Source: Methylobacterium planeticum
GTDB taxonomy: Bacteria > Pseudomonadota > Alphaproteobacteria > Rhizobiales > Beijerinckiaceae
Assembly (NCBI RefSeq): GCF_008806345.1
Contig: NZ_VZZJ01000006.1
Location: 217,925-281,924, forward strand
DNA length: 64,000 bases
Direction: 5' to 3'
Positions 44,511 to 52,668 of this stretch are shown piece by piece. Each line of letters opens with the position of its first letter. The first letter of the stretch is position 1. Position numbers and translations under genes: made by a program. Under the pieces are notes generated by a model. It searched no databases, was not told the origin of the DNA, and saw nothing but the letters and a program-made list of their open reading frames with translations.

Positions 44511-45908
44511 TCAGCGAGGCTGCCGGTCGAGGATCCGGCCCTGGCCCGGCGCTCCGATGACACGGCCCGCCTCGGCGATCACCTCGCCCCGCAGGATCGT
44601 GGAAACGGGCCAGCCGACGACCTCGAACCCTTCCCAGGGCGTGTAATCGGCGCCGTGATGCAGGATCTCCTGGCGGATCGTCTCCCGACGGTTCGGGTCC
44701 CAAAGGGCGATGTCGGCATCGTATCCCACGGCGATCGAGCCCTTGCGCGCCAGGCCGTAGATGCGCGCATGGTTCGTCGACGACAACTCGACGAAGCGCT
44801 GCAGGCTGATCCGCCCCTTCGAGACGCCTTCGGAGAACAGGATCGGCAGGCGCGTCTCGATGCCCGGGATCCCATTCGGCACCCAGCGGAAGGAGGTCCG
44901 GCCGCGGGGGGTCAGCTTGCCCTCGGGGCTGTCGTAGCGGAACGGGCAGTGGTCGGACGAGAAGGTCTGGAACACCCCCTGCGTGAGGCCTTCCCAGATG
45001 GCCGCATGGCTGTCGCGGTCGCGGGGCGGCGGCGAGCAGACGTATTTCGCGCCGCTCATCTCGAGGCCCGCGTCGCGCAGGTCCTCGGCCGTCAGCGTGA
45101 TGTATTGCGGGCAGGTTTCGGCATGGACCTTGAGGCCTCGGCTCTGGGCCCAGCGCACCTGCTCCATCGCCTCGCGCCCGGAGACATGCACGATCATGAT
45201 CGGCACGTCGACGAGTTCGGCGTGGCTGATCGCCCGATGGGCCGCCTCCCGCTCGACGATCTCGGGCCGCGATACCGCGTGGTAATAGGGTGCCGTGCGG
45301 CCCTCGCGCTCCAGGCGCTCGGTGAGGAACCGGATGGCATCGTAGCCCTCGCAGTGGACCATCACCAGGGCGCCCTCGCGCCGGGCCACGTCGAAGACCT
45401 GCAGCAGGTCCCTATCGCTGAGCACGAGGTCGTCGTAGGTCATGAAGACCTTGAAGGAGGTGTACCCGTCCTTGACGAGGGAGGGCAGCTCCTGGCCAAG
45501 CACGTTCGGCGAGGCGTCCGAGACGATCATGTGCATCGCCACGTCGACGTGGCATCGGCCCTCCGCGAGGGCCCGGTAGGATTCGACTGCCGCGCGCAGC
45601 GATGTGCCCCGCGCCTGAAGCGCGAAGGGCATCACCAGGGTGTTTCCGCCGGCGGCCGCAGCCGCCGTGGCCGATGCGAAATCATCCGCCATGACGATGC
45701 CGGGGCCGGAGGGTTGCGCGATATGAACATGGCTGTCGATGCCGCCGGGGAGGGCGAGGAGGCCCCTCGCGTCGATCTCGCGCGGGGCACCTTCGAGGGT
45801 ATCCGCGAGGGCGACGATGCGGCCGCCGCGGATGCCGATATCGGCCCGCACCGATTCGGAGGCCGTGACCACGGTGGCGCCCCGGATGGCGAGATCAAGT
45901 TCGGTCAT
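44511..45908 (-). CDS. Dihydropyrimidinase / hydantoinase family amidohydrolase
   Basis: The 465-residue metal-dependent amidohydrolase has HVH (residues 60-62), the carboxylated Lys153 in SFKVF, His185 in MVHCE, His241 in IVHVSG and FSSDHCPF for the catalytic Asp near residue 315. It hydrolyses cyclic amides (hydantoins, dihydropyrimidines or related). The full set of metal ligands is present, so the gene looks functional. It is the last gene of a minus-strand operon whose upstream members are damaged. Confidence 0.9.
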   Translation of the reverse strand: MTELDLAIRGATVVTASESVRADIGIRGGRIVALADTLEGAPREIDARGLLALPGGIDSHVHIAQPSGPGIVMADDFASATAAAAAGGNTLVMPFALQARGTSLRAAVESYRALAEGRCHVDVAMHMIVSDASPNVLGQELPSLVKDGYTSFKVFMTYDDLVLSDRDLLQVFDVARREGALVMVHCEGYDAIRFLTERLEREGRTAPYYHAVSRPEIVEREAAHRAISHAELVDVPIMIVHVSGREAMEQVRWAQSRGLKVHAETCPQYITLTAEDLRDAGLEMSGAKYVCSPPPRDRDSHAAIWEGLTQGVFQTFSSDHCPFRYDSPEGKLTPRGRTSFRWVPNGIPGIETRLPILFSEGVSKGRISLQRFVELSSTNHARIYGLARKGSIAVGYDADIALWDPNRRETIRQEILHHGADYTPWEGFEVVGWPVSTILRGEVIAEAGRVIGAPGQGRILDRQPR

Positions 45909-45918
45909 GGTCTGTGTC

Positions 45919-46687
45919 TCACAGGGCCCGAAGCGCGATCGGTTCGTTGGTATGAGCGATCCGCTCGGCCAGCGGCAGCGGCAATCCGATGGCGGACTTG
46001 GCGGGCGGTCGGCTGAAGGTGCCGGTAGTGGCCTTGCGTGGGCGCAGCGCGACGAGGGCTTCCGCCTGCTTCACGGCGGCCGCGACCTGATCGATGACCG
46101 GGACCGGGATTCGGTGCGCAACCCGCCGGGCAAGGCCCGCCAGCGGCGCGCCGGGGAGGATCACCACATCGGCCTGATCCGCCGCGATGCTCCGCGCCGA
46201 CAACTCGACGAGAAGGTCTTCGCTGCCCTCCTGCACCGTCGCGACGGTGCGCACCGGCATGTCGAGCATTCGGATCCCGGCGCAGCGGCTCGCGAGACCG
46301 TGCATCGCGACGCAGTCCTCGTACCAGGGCCCGAGGGCGCGCGAAGGTGACGATGCCGAAGCGCCGCCCGAGCATGCAGGCGCTCAGCATCGCGGCCTCG
46401 GCCATCCCGACGATCGGGATATCGAAGAGTTCGCGCGCCCCGAGCAGGCCCGGGTCACCGAAGGCCGCGATCACCACGGCGTCGACGGCGTCGTGGTGCT
46501 CCGCGATCATCTCCAGAGCGATGGCGCCGCCGATCTGCGCCTCGGCCCGGCTGGCGATGTAGGGCATCCCGCGGGACGCGGTGACCGGGACGATGGTGGT
46601 GCCCGGAGAAGCTACCGCCCGCGCCACGACGAGCATGCGCTCGGTCATGTCCTGCGAGGTGTTGGGATTGAGGAGGAGGAGGCGCAA
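45919..46687 (-). pseudogene. Frameshifted Asp/Glu (hydantoin) racemase
   Basis: The N-terminal part (LRLLLLNPNTSQDMTERMLVVARAV ... FGDPGLLGARELFDIPIVGMAEAAMLS ... RRFGIVTFA) is in one frame, and the C-terminal part (WYEDCVAMHGLASRC ... ADVVILPGAPLAGLARRVAHRIPVP) in another. The break is in the GGGCGCGCG run at about 46335-46343, one base more or two fewer than needed. Both halves match the family, and the second half retains its catalytic-region sequence. TTG at 46687 is the likely original start, just after the upstream stop. A sequencing error cannot be excluded. It is a paralogue of the intact racemase at 39347. Confidence 0.78.
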
Positions 46688-46698
46688 CGGTTCAACTC

Positions 46699-47262
46699 TC
46701 AGCGCGCGTGGCGGCCGGACGCGGGCGAAATCGCGAACATGCTGCCCCACGCGGCGAGCCCTCGGGCGTCCTTCCCGAGGAGAGCAAGGCTGCCCCAGAG
46801 GGTGGCGGCGATGGAAACGTAGACCGGCAAGCCGAATTCGCGTTCGAGGAACGGTGCGATCCGGCGGGCGCCCGTCGCGCGGAACAGGTCGCGAAACGCA
46901 AGGACCGAGGTCGTGCTCGGGATACCCGTCGTCGATTGGATCGCGGCGCAGAGCGCCTCGTCGCGGGCGAAGCCAAGCCAAGCCGCCGAAGTCCCGTTCC
47001 AGGCGATCGCATCGACGCGTGCGTGGCCGAGGAGTTCGGCCGCCTCCGTCATCCGTGCGAGGGAAAACTGACCGAGTGCAGTCTCGGACAGGGCGATCTC
47101 GGTCACCCGGAAGCGGCCGAAATGGACGCTCGTCCCCGGCAGGTCGGCGGCGAGCGCTGCCATCATCGGCTCCAGCACCGTGTTCGATAATGGCGTCAGC
47201 ATGCCGAGACGCAACGCCGGTCCGTCGGGCGTCGCGTCACCGAACATCTCCGGGCCGGACAT
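46699..47262 (-). pseudogene. Maleate isomerase/AMDase-like gene with internal in-frame deletion
   Basis: The 187-residue frame matches the Asp/Glu-racemase-fold isomerase/decarboxylase group. The N-terminal half is normal (LRLGMLTPLSNTVLEPMMAAL, IAWNGTSAAWLGFARDEALC). Then ATGARRIA runs straight into PFLEREFGLPVYVSIAATLW, where the family has about 55-60 residues in between, including the second catalytic Cys. So the gene has lost its second active-site half but stays open. It may be an inactive gene rather than a short isoform. Its ATG overlaps the stop of the ATPase (TGATG). Confidence 0.7.
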
Positions 47263-48038
47263 CAGGCCGCCCGGCGGGACGTCGTCGCCTCGTCCCGGAT
47301 GAGCGAGAGCACCCGGCGCTTGGCGTCGTTGAAGGCGGGGCGGGTAACGTCGCGCGGGCGCGGGAGGTCGAAGGCGAAATCGTCGCGGATGCGGCCCGGC
47401 CGGCGCGTCATCACGGCAACCCGGCTCCCCAGCACCAGGGCCTCGTCGACGCTGTGGCTGACGAACACGATGGTGCAGCGGATGCGCTCCCAGATCCGCA
47501 CCAGTTCCTCCTGCATCTCCATCTTGGTCTGGGCATCGAGGGCCGCGAAGGGCTCATCCATCAGGATCACCCGCGGGTTCATCAGAAGCGCCCGGGCGAT
47601 GCCGACGCGCTGATTCATGCCTCCCGAGAGTTCCGACGGAAAGTGCCGCTCGAAGCCGGTCAGGCCGACGAGGTCGATGAAGGATTGCGCCCGCTCGCGC
47701 CGCTCCTTCCGGCCGACGCCCTTCAGCTTCAGGTGAAAAGGCACGTTGTCGGCAACGTCGAGCCACGGCATCAAGGTCGGCTGCTGAAAGACCACGCCGC
47801 GGTCGGCGCATGGGCGCTCGACCCGCGTGCCGGCGACCTCGATCAAGCCGCTGCTCGGCTTCTCGAAACCCGCGATCATGTTGAGGAGCGTCGACTTCCC
47901 GCAACCGGAGGGCCCAAGCAGGCAGACGAAGTCATGGTCGGCAATCGTCAGGTTCACGGTGTCGACGGCCAGCACATCCTGGGAGCGGGCCCGGTCGTGG
48001 AAGGCCTTGGTGACGTTGCGGATGGCGATCTCGGCCAT
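47262..48038 (-). CDS. ABC transporter ATPase (TauB/SsuB-like)
   Basis: The 258-residue ATPase has Walker A GPSGCGKS, signature LSGGMNQRVGIARAL, Walker B ILMDEPFAALD and the switch in FVSHSVDEAL, typical of the nitrate/sulfonate/taurine group. Its permease partner (48041) is truncated and no substrate-binding protein is adjacent, so the transporter is not functional as encoded here. The start at 48038 gives the family N-terminus (MAEIAIRNVTKAF). Confidence 0.88.
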   Translation of the reverse strand: MAEIAIRNVTKAFHDRARSQDVLAVDTVNLTIADHDFVCLLGPSGCGKSTLLNMIAGFEKPSSGLIEVAGTRVERPCADRGVVFQQPTLMPWLDVADNVPFHLKLKGVGRKERRERAQSFIDLVGLTGFERHFPSELSGGMNQRVGIARALLMNPRVILMDEPFAALDAQTKMEMQEELVRIWERIRCTIVFVSHSVDEALVLGSRVAVMTRRPGRIRDDFAFDLPRPRDVTRPAFNDAKRRVLSLIRDEATTSRRAA

Positions 48039-48040
48039 GG

Positions 48041-48574
48041 TCAGCCCTCCCGGCCCTGGACGGTGGTGGTCCTCTGCCAGCGCAGGATGCTGCCCATCAG
48101 CCCCTTGATCGCCCAATCCGACAGGTATCCGAGCAGGCCGATCGAGACCATCGCGGGAATGACCATGTCGTAGCGGAGGAAGTAATAGGAGTCCCACAGT
48201 ACGTAGCCGACGCCGCTTTTCACCGCGACCATCTCGGCCCTGACCGTCAGCATCCAGGCCGAGCCGATAGCGATGCGTAGGCCTGCGAAGATCGAGGGGA
48301 GGGCGGCCGGAACGACGACGTTCCAGAGAAACTGCCGCTCGTTGGCGCCCATCATGGATGCGGCCCGAACGAGGTTCCGGTCGATCGTCCAAACCCCGTG
48401 GATGGTGTTCATCAGGATCGGGAAGAAGGCTCCGAGAAAGACCAGGAAGATCGCCGGCCTGTCGGCGATGCCGAACCAGATGATGGCGAGGGGAATCCAT
48501 GAGACCGGCGGGATCGGGCGGAGCATCTGCAGGGTCGGCTCGACCGACTTCTCGATGGATCGCGACCAGCCGAT
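48041..48574 (-). pseudogene. 5'-truncated ABC transporter permease (SsuC/TauC-like)
   Basis: The homologous reading frame runs from IGWSRSIEKSVEPTLQMLRPIPPVSW to the stop, about 178 codons, with five of the six usual membrane helices lacking the first. The EAA-like loop AASMMGANERQFLWNVVVPAALP is present. Upstream of 48574 the sequence changes to unrelated material of higher GC, and no start or signal of the full-length N-terminus (about 80 residues) is present. ATG 48526 would be the only start left inside, giving 161 residues that could not form a full permease. It is the break point of the decaying operon. Confidence 0.75.
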
Positions 48575-48724
48575 CGAACCTCGCCGCCCATCCGGTCGAC
48601 ACGCTGGTGATCGGCGCGGCGATCACCGCGGATGCGGCCCGGGAACGCGCCGACCCGGCGGGCATCGTGGCGGGCAATGTCGGGGTGGTGGCGGACGCGG
48701 TCCGGGCGGCGGGCAGGACGGGGA
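48575..48724. other. Junction segment upstream of truncated permease
   Basis: These 150 bases do not continue the permease. On the plus strand one frame reads LAAHPVDTLVIGAAITADAAR and AGIVAGNVGVVADAVRAAGR, which looks protein-like but was not recognised; it may be the remnant of another gene cut by the same event. No start is visible. Confidence 0.35.
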
Positions 48725-49147
48725 TCAGGCCGCCTTCTGGCTCTGGCCGCCGCTCGGCGCCACGGTCGCCTGCAGGCCGCTGATGATGCCGGCGAGTTGG
48801 TGCGGGTGGTAGGGCGTGCGCAGGCAGGGTGCCCCCGCGACCTTGTGGGCGGCGGAGATCCGGTGCGGCTGGCGCGCCGTGTAGATCACGTGGATCGAGG
48901 GCCGGAGCCGGCGGGCCAGCGACGCCAAAGCGAGGCCGTCGCTCGCGTCGCGCACGTCGGCATCCGTCACCAGGACGTGGATGTGGCGCAGGGCCTCCTC
49001 GTCGCGCAGGATCGCCTCGGCCTCGGCCGCGGTGCGCGCGCTGCGCACCTCGTATCCGTAGCCTTCGAGCCCGCTCGTGGTCAGGAGCCGCGTGAGTTCG
49101 TCACCCGACAGGAGCAGCACCTGAGGTTGGCGATGTCGATGTGCCAC
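48725..49147 (-). CDS. Single-domain response-regulator receiver protein, atypical
   Basis: The 140-residue protein is a CheY-like fold: VLLLSGDELTRLLTTSG (acidic pair Asp-Glu in place), VLVTDADV with the phospho-acceptor Asp, and a last strand CLRTPYHPHQ. The last position normally is Lys (KP) but is Thr here, so phosphotransfer may be altered. There is no output domain. Such receiver proteins are abundant in Methylobacterium. The GTG at 49147 has AAGGGTGG upstream; GTGs at 49156 and 49177 are also in frame. Confidence 0.75.
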   Translation of the reverse strand: MAHRHRQPQVLLLSGDELTRLLTTSGLEGYGYEVRSARTAAEAEAILRDEEALRHIHVLVTDADVRDASDGLALASLARRLRPSIHVIYTARQPHRISAAHKVAGAPCLRTPYHPHQLAGIISGLQATVAPSGGQSQKAA

Positions 49148-49192
49148 GGAACCCACCCTTGGAAAAACAGTAAACACATTACCTTATAAAAG

Positions 49193-49211
49193 CGTTAACG
49201 TTGTGTTAACG
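49193..49211. promoter_or_regulatory. AT-rich inverted repeat upstream of receiver gene
   Basis: CGTTAAC (49193-49199) and GTTAACG (49205-49211) form perfect 7-bp arms around GTTGT. The flanks extend the symmetry (AGCG...CGCT with one extra base). The stretch around it is the most AT-rich of the neighbourhood (TTATAAAA at 49184-49191). It is a good candidate for an operator overlapping the receiver-gene promoter. Confidence 0.5.
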
Positions 49212-49811
49212 GCGCTGGTCACAATCAATATTCGCAGGACTTCGGACAAAAATGCCGACCCGCCGCCGATACTGCCTCAGTAATGATCACCGGCCTGCCC
49301 AACCGGTCGCCAATGCTCCATGTCAGCCGGCGTCGCGCGGGACCCTTCGTCCGGCCTCGCGCCGCGGCCGAAGCGGACGCGCCCGAGGCGATCGACGGCG
49401 GCGGCGAGGACGACGCTCCGCAGGATTGCGGGCACCGGGGGTCAGGACCCCGTCGCGGCCAAGATGCTGGACGGCCGACCAGCCATGCGCCGACCGCCGG
49501 AGCGCGAGGCCCGCGCATGCCGGAGGTCGCCGGAGGCGGAACCGGGGCGGGCTGGCGCGGGGCGGGCGTCGACGCCATCGGGCTTTCCGGTCCGGCGCGG
49601 CCGCGCCGTGGCGGCGCATCCTCCCGCAACGCCGGCGACGCCGCTCTGGTCACAACAGCGTGAGGTGCCGCGGGCGTCGGGGGAAACGCCGATCAACTGG
49701 CGCAGATGCCTCCAATTCTTGCGCAGATGTCCAACAACGAGGCAGCCGCGGCCGGAACGTTCGCGCGTATAGATGTTTAAGCGTTTAACATATCGTGAGC
49801 GGGCGGCGACC
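49212..49811. other. Intergenic region without a supported gene
   Basis: About 600 bases. Several frames are open on both strands because of GC content, but all are Arg/Gly/Pro/Ala-rich with no recognisable pattern. A direct repeat GTTTAA-GC-GTTTAA is close to the end (about 49778-49791), before the second transglutaminase-like gene, and could hold its promoter. Confidence 0.4.
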
Positions 49812-50657
49812 ATGCGCATTCGGACCGGCTACACCATCGCGTTCGACACGTTCGGCCCGACGCCGATGCTGCTGCTGCTGAACGTCCGGCCGGAGCGCCA
49901 GGCCGATCTCGTCACGCCGGAGCGCATCAGCTTCGATCCGCCGGTCGAGGCCTCGCAGCACCGGGACGAGTTCGGGAACCTGCGCACCCGGATCGTCGCC
50001 CCCGGCGGCCGGATCGCGATGTCGGCCGATTTCGTGATCGAGGATTCCGGCGCACCGGACGCGGTCGAGCAGGGGGCCCGGCAGATCCCGGTGCAGGACC
50101 TACCCGACGCCGTGCTGCAATTCCTGCTCGGCTCGCGCTACTGCGACACCGACAAGCTCTCGGCAACCGCCTGGTCTCTGTTCGGCGGGACCCCGGAGGG
50201 CTGGGCCCGGGTCCAGGCCATCGTGGACTACGCCCACGGGCGGCTCCGCTTCGACTACCTGCAGGCCGACGAGACCCGCAGCGCCGCCGACGGCCACGCG
50301 CAGCAGGTCGGCGTCTGCCGCGACTTCGCGCATCTCGCCATCACCCTGTGCCGCTGCATGAACATCCCGGCCCGCTACGCTACCGGCTACCTCGGCGATA
50401 TCGGCATCCCGCCGGTGCCGGACCCGATGGATTTCTCGGCTTGGTTCGAGGTGTTCCTCGAAGGCCCGCAGGGCCCGCGCTGGTACACCTTCGATGCCCG
50501 CCACAACACGCCCCGGATCGGCCGGATCGTGATGGCCTACGGGCGCGACGCCACCGATTGCGCCATCACCACGAGCTTCGGCCGCGCCCCGCTCGCCCAG
50601 TTCACGGTGCATACGGACGAGGTTGCGGGCGACTTCGTGCTCGAACGCGCCGCCTGA
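49812..50657 (+). CDS. Transglutaminase-like protein (copy 2)
   Basis: The 281-residue protein aligns end to end with the copy at 5139-5990, with roughly three quarters of residues identical by eye. It has the same nucleophile motif (VGVCRDFAHLAI), the same SAW in place of HAW, and WYTFDARHN. It uses clearly more GC-rich codons than copy 1. Function is unknown as for copy 1. The start matches the start of copy 1. Confidence 0.85.
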   Translation: MRIRTGYTIAFDTFGPTPMLLLLNVRPERQADLVTPERISFDPPVEASQHRDEFGNLRTRIVAPGGRIAMSADFVIEDSGAPDAVEQGARQIPVQDLPDAVLQFLLGSRYCDTDKLSATAWSLFGGTPEGWARVQAIVDYAHGRLRFDYLQADETRSAADGHAQQVGVCRDFAHLAITLCRCMNIPARYATGYLGDIGIPPVPDPMDFSAWFEVFLEGPQGPRWYTFDARHNTPRIGRIVMAYGRDATDCAITTSFGRAPLAQFTVHTDEVAGDFVLERAA

Positions 50658-50678
50658 GGGCGCCGGGCGGCCCGGCCG

Positions 50679-50906
50679 TCAGAGACCGAGATGCCGGTGC
50701 GCCTCGGCCGGGCTCATGGTGTGGATGTCCTGATCCGTGAAGCCGAGCGCGCGCAGGCGCACGCGCTGCTCGCGGGTGATCATCAGCGAGAGGGCGGGCG
50801 CGGCGTCCGGCCGGACCTCCTCGGCGCGCCCGAGCCGTTCCAGGAACATCTCCTCCTCCGCCGCCCGATCGAGCAGCCGGCGCAGATAATCGTCGGCTCC
50901 CGCCAT
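50679..50906 (-). CDS. Small hypothetical protein (75 aa)
   Basis: The product starts MAGADDYLRRLLDRAAEEEMFLERL and ends MITREQRVRLRALGFTDQDIHTMSPAEAHRHLGL, a helical, charged protein. The C-terminal pattern (GFTDQDIxxMSPAEAHRHLGL) is familiar from small Methylobacterium proteins. The frame is open further upstream but only this part looks coding. No function is suggested. It is 22 bases from the convergent transglutaminase-like gene. Confidence 0.6.
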   Translation of the reverse strand: MAGADDYLRRLLDRAAEEEMFLERLGRAEEVRPDAAPALSLMITREQRVRLRALGFTDQDIHTMSPAEAHRHLGL

Positions 50907-50986
50907 CGGCCCCCGCCCGTCATCCGGTGACACCGGTCCCGATCGGGCGACCGCGACCGCCCGCCGGAACCTGTCCCGCCTTGATG

Positions 50987-51030
50987 GACGCCGGGCAGGC
51001 CCGGCGTCAAACCGGACGGGCCCGGCGTCC
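50987..51030. terminator. Hairpin with repeated GCCCGGCGTC
   Basis: GACGCCGGGC (50987-50996) pairs with GCCCGGCGTC (50999-51008), and a further copy of GCCCGGCGTC lies at 51020-51029, so two alternative stems can form. It is 44 bases downstream of the stop of the minus-strand gene at 51074 and probably ends its transcript. Confidence 0.5.
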
Positions 51031-51073
51031 AACCGGGCGCGCCGACGCCTTCCGCGACGCCCGCTCGCAACGC

Positions 51074-51613
51074 CTAGCCGACGCTCTCGCCCTGGGCGGC
51101 GCCGAGCCAGGCCTTCAGCTTGGCCGAGATCGACTGGGCTCCGCGCGGGCTCGACGGCGGCGGCTCGGTCCGGGCCGCGTCGAGGCGGCCGCGCGCCGCC
51201 TCGAACCCGATCGCCTCCGCCTGCCGGCCGATGGCGAGGGCGCCCTCGAGCGCCTTCAGGCCCCGCTCGAACCGGGTGTGCCGGGGATAGAGCCCGAGAT
51301 AGCCCACCTGCGAGTCGATGAAGGCCGCCCGGCGGCGCTCGACCTCCGGCGTGTCCGCGCAGGCGAGGCGCGTCACGAAGGGCATCAGGCGCTGACGGTC
51401 GGTGTCGTTCGCCTCGTCGTTGAGCATCATCGCGAGGCTGCAGATCGGCCGCGAGAAGCAGGGCGGCATGTCGAGGATCGAGCGTACGGGCCGATAGGGG
51501 AATCCCGCCGCCACGAGCGCCGCCTCGTTGATGCAGGTTCCACCGTCCTCGCCCGGAAACACGTGCGAGCCAGCCTGGAGCGTCCAGTTCAGGATGTGGT
51601 CGAACTTGTTCAT
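51074..51613 (-). CDS. Conserved hypothetical protein (179 aa)
   Basis: No known domain is assigned. The N-terminal two thirds is well structured: MNKFDHILNWTLQAGSHVFPG, then GGTCINEAALVAAGFPYRP and MPPCFSRPICSLAMMLNDEAND. Three Cys are close together (about residues 27, 51, 57). This patterned half resembles a hypothetical family in Methylobacterium and Caulobacterales, from memory only. The C-terminus is low complexity. No signal peptide. Confidence 0.65.
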   Translation of the reverse strand: MNKFDHILNWTLQAGSHVFPGEDGGTCINEAALVAAGFPYRPVRSILDMPPCFSRPICSLAMMLNDEANDTDRQRLMPFVTRLACADTPEVERRRAAFIDSQVGYLGLYPRHTRFERGLKALEGALAIGRQAEAIGFEAARGRLDAARTEPPPSSPRGAQSISAKLKAWLGAAQGESVG

Positions 51614-51749
51614 GGTGGCCTACCCCGTAGCCGCCCCCAATTTCGAGGATCCTCCCGGACGCGCGGGACGTCCTTAACATAGCGCAAGTGCCCGGCGAAC
51701 TTGAGCGGCGAACCCCGCCCGCCGAGCACCGGACGGGGATTTCCGCGCC

Positions 51750-52052
51750 TCAGCCCTCCGCGGTGAGGACCGAGATCAGGGCGTTGCCGTACTGGGTCGC
51801 CGGCTTGACGCGCGCCGCGTGCTCGATCCGCGCGATGATCTGCGAACCGTCGCCGTTGCAGAAGGTCTCCTTGATGTCGGCGGAGCGCAGGCCGAGGTCG
51901 CGCCCGAGCAGCGCGTGCACGCTCGCGAGGCGCTCGTCCGTGTCGATCGTGAATCCGAGCGATTGATGCGGCTTGTAGAACAGCACCCGGTCGCCGGAGT
52001 GCAAGAAACCCTTGATCGTCTCGAAAGTGTAGATCGGCTCCGCCTCGGACAC
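51750..52052 (-). CDS. Hypothetical protein (100 aa)
   Basis: The product reads EAEPIYTFETIKGFLHSGDRVLFYKPHQSLGFTIDTDERLASVHALLGRDLGL ... and ends with ALISVLTAEG, in a well-patterned, presumably globular small domain. It is not recognised. GTG 52052 is preferred, with AGAGG eight bases upstream, over GTG 52061. It may be cotranscribed with the gene at 51074. Confidence 0.6.
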   Translation of the reverse strand: MSEAEPIYTFETIKGFLHSGDRVLFYKPHQSLGFTIDTDERLASVHALLGRDLGLRSADIKETFCNGDGSQIIARIEHAARVKPATQYGNALISVLTAEG

Positions 52053-52222
52053 CCCGCCCACCTCTGATGATTTCTGTGGGCGGAGTTCTTGCCGTCGGTG
52101 ACGCGGGGGTCAATCTACCTGAGAGCATACGCGGAGCGGCAGCCTTGACCTCAAGTGGGTTGCCATCCGCGTCAGCGATCTCCGGCCGAGCGCGTGGTGA
52201 TTTGCAGGAGGAGACGCGAGCG

Positions 52223-52582
52223 ATGAGCGCGACTGAGAGACCCTCCCCGGAACGCCTCGCCAGGGTGTCCGAATTGGCGGTGAAGCTCGCCGAGAAGGCC
52301 CTGGCGGAGCGGATGCTCCAGCGCCCGGTCGCCGACCAGACCGTGACCGCCCTGGCGCAGGCGGCGCTCCTGCTCGAGGAGCACGGCGAGCCGGTGCCGC
52401 CCCTCGCCCTCGAGCTGCTGACGCGCTTCTTCGAGGAGCGCCGGCGCGCGGGGGACGGGGCGGGACCGGGTCCCGCGGGCGGGGCCGGCCACCCCGAAGA
52501 CCCGCACGATCCGGACGGGCCGACCGTCGCCCGTAAGGTCATCGGCTTCTTCCGCTCGCTTCGGCCGGGTCACAGGAGATGA
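52223..52582 (+). CDS. Hypothetical protein (119 aa)
   Basis: The protein begins MSATERPSPERLARVSELAVKLAEKALAERML and continues as an acidic helical region with VTALAQAALLLEEHGEPVPPLALELLTRFFEE, then a disordered Gly/Pro-rich part and a basic tail (VARKVIGFFRSLRPGHRR). AGGAGGAG upstream supports ATG 52223. No family is recognised. Confidence 0.6.
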   Translation: MSATERPSPERLARVSELAVKLAEKALAERMLQRPVADQTVTALAQAALLLEEHGEPVPPLALELLTRFFEERRRAGDGAGPGPAGGAGHPEDPHDPDGPTVARKVIGFFRSLRPGHRR

Positions 52583-52668
52583 CGGAGGAGGCGCGGACGG
52601 AAGAAGGCCCGGGCGGCGGGTGCCGTCCGGGCCTTCGATCGAGGGTCGGCCGGGGCCGAATGCGGCGA

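Noticed and set aside
48499..48783. Frame with a protein-like stretch (LVIGAAITADAAR) across the junction
   Set aside because: It has no recognised similarity and runs out of the truncated permease; kept only as a possible remnant.
49252..49788. Open frames in the 49.2-49.8 kb gap
   Set aside because: All are Arg/Gly/Pro-rich on both strands, without domain pattern or ribosome-binding site.
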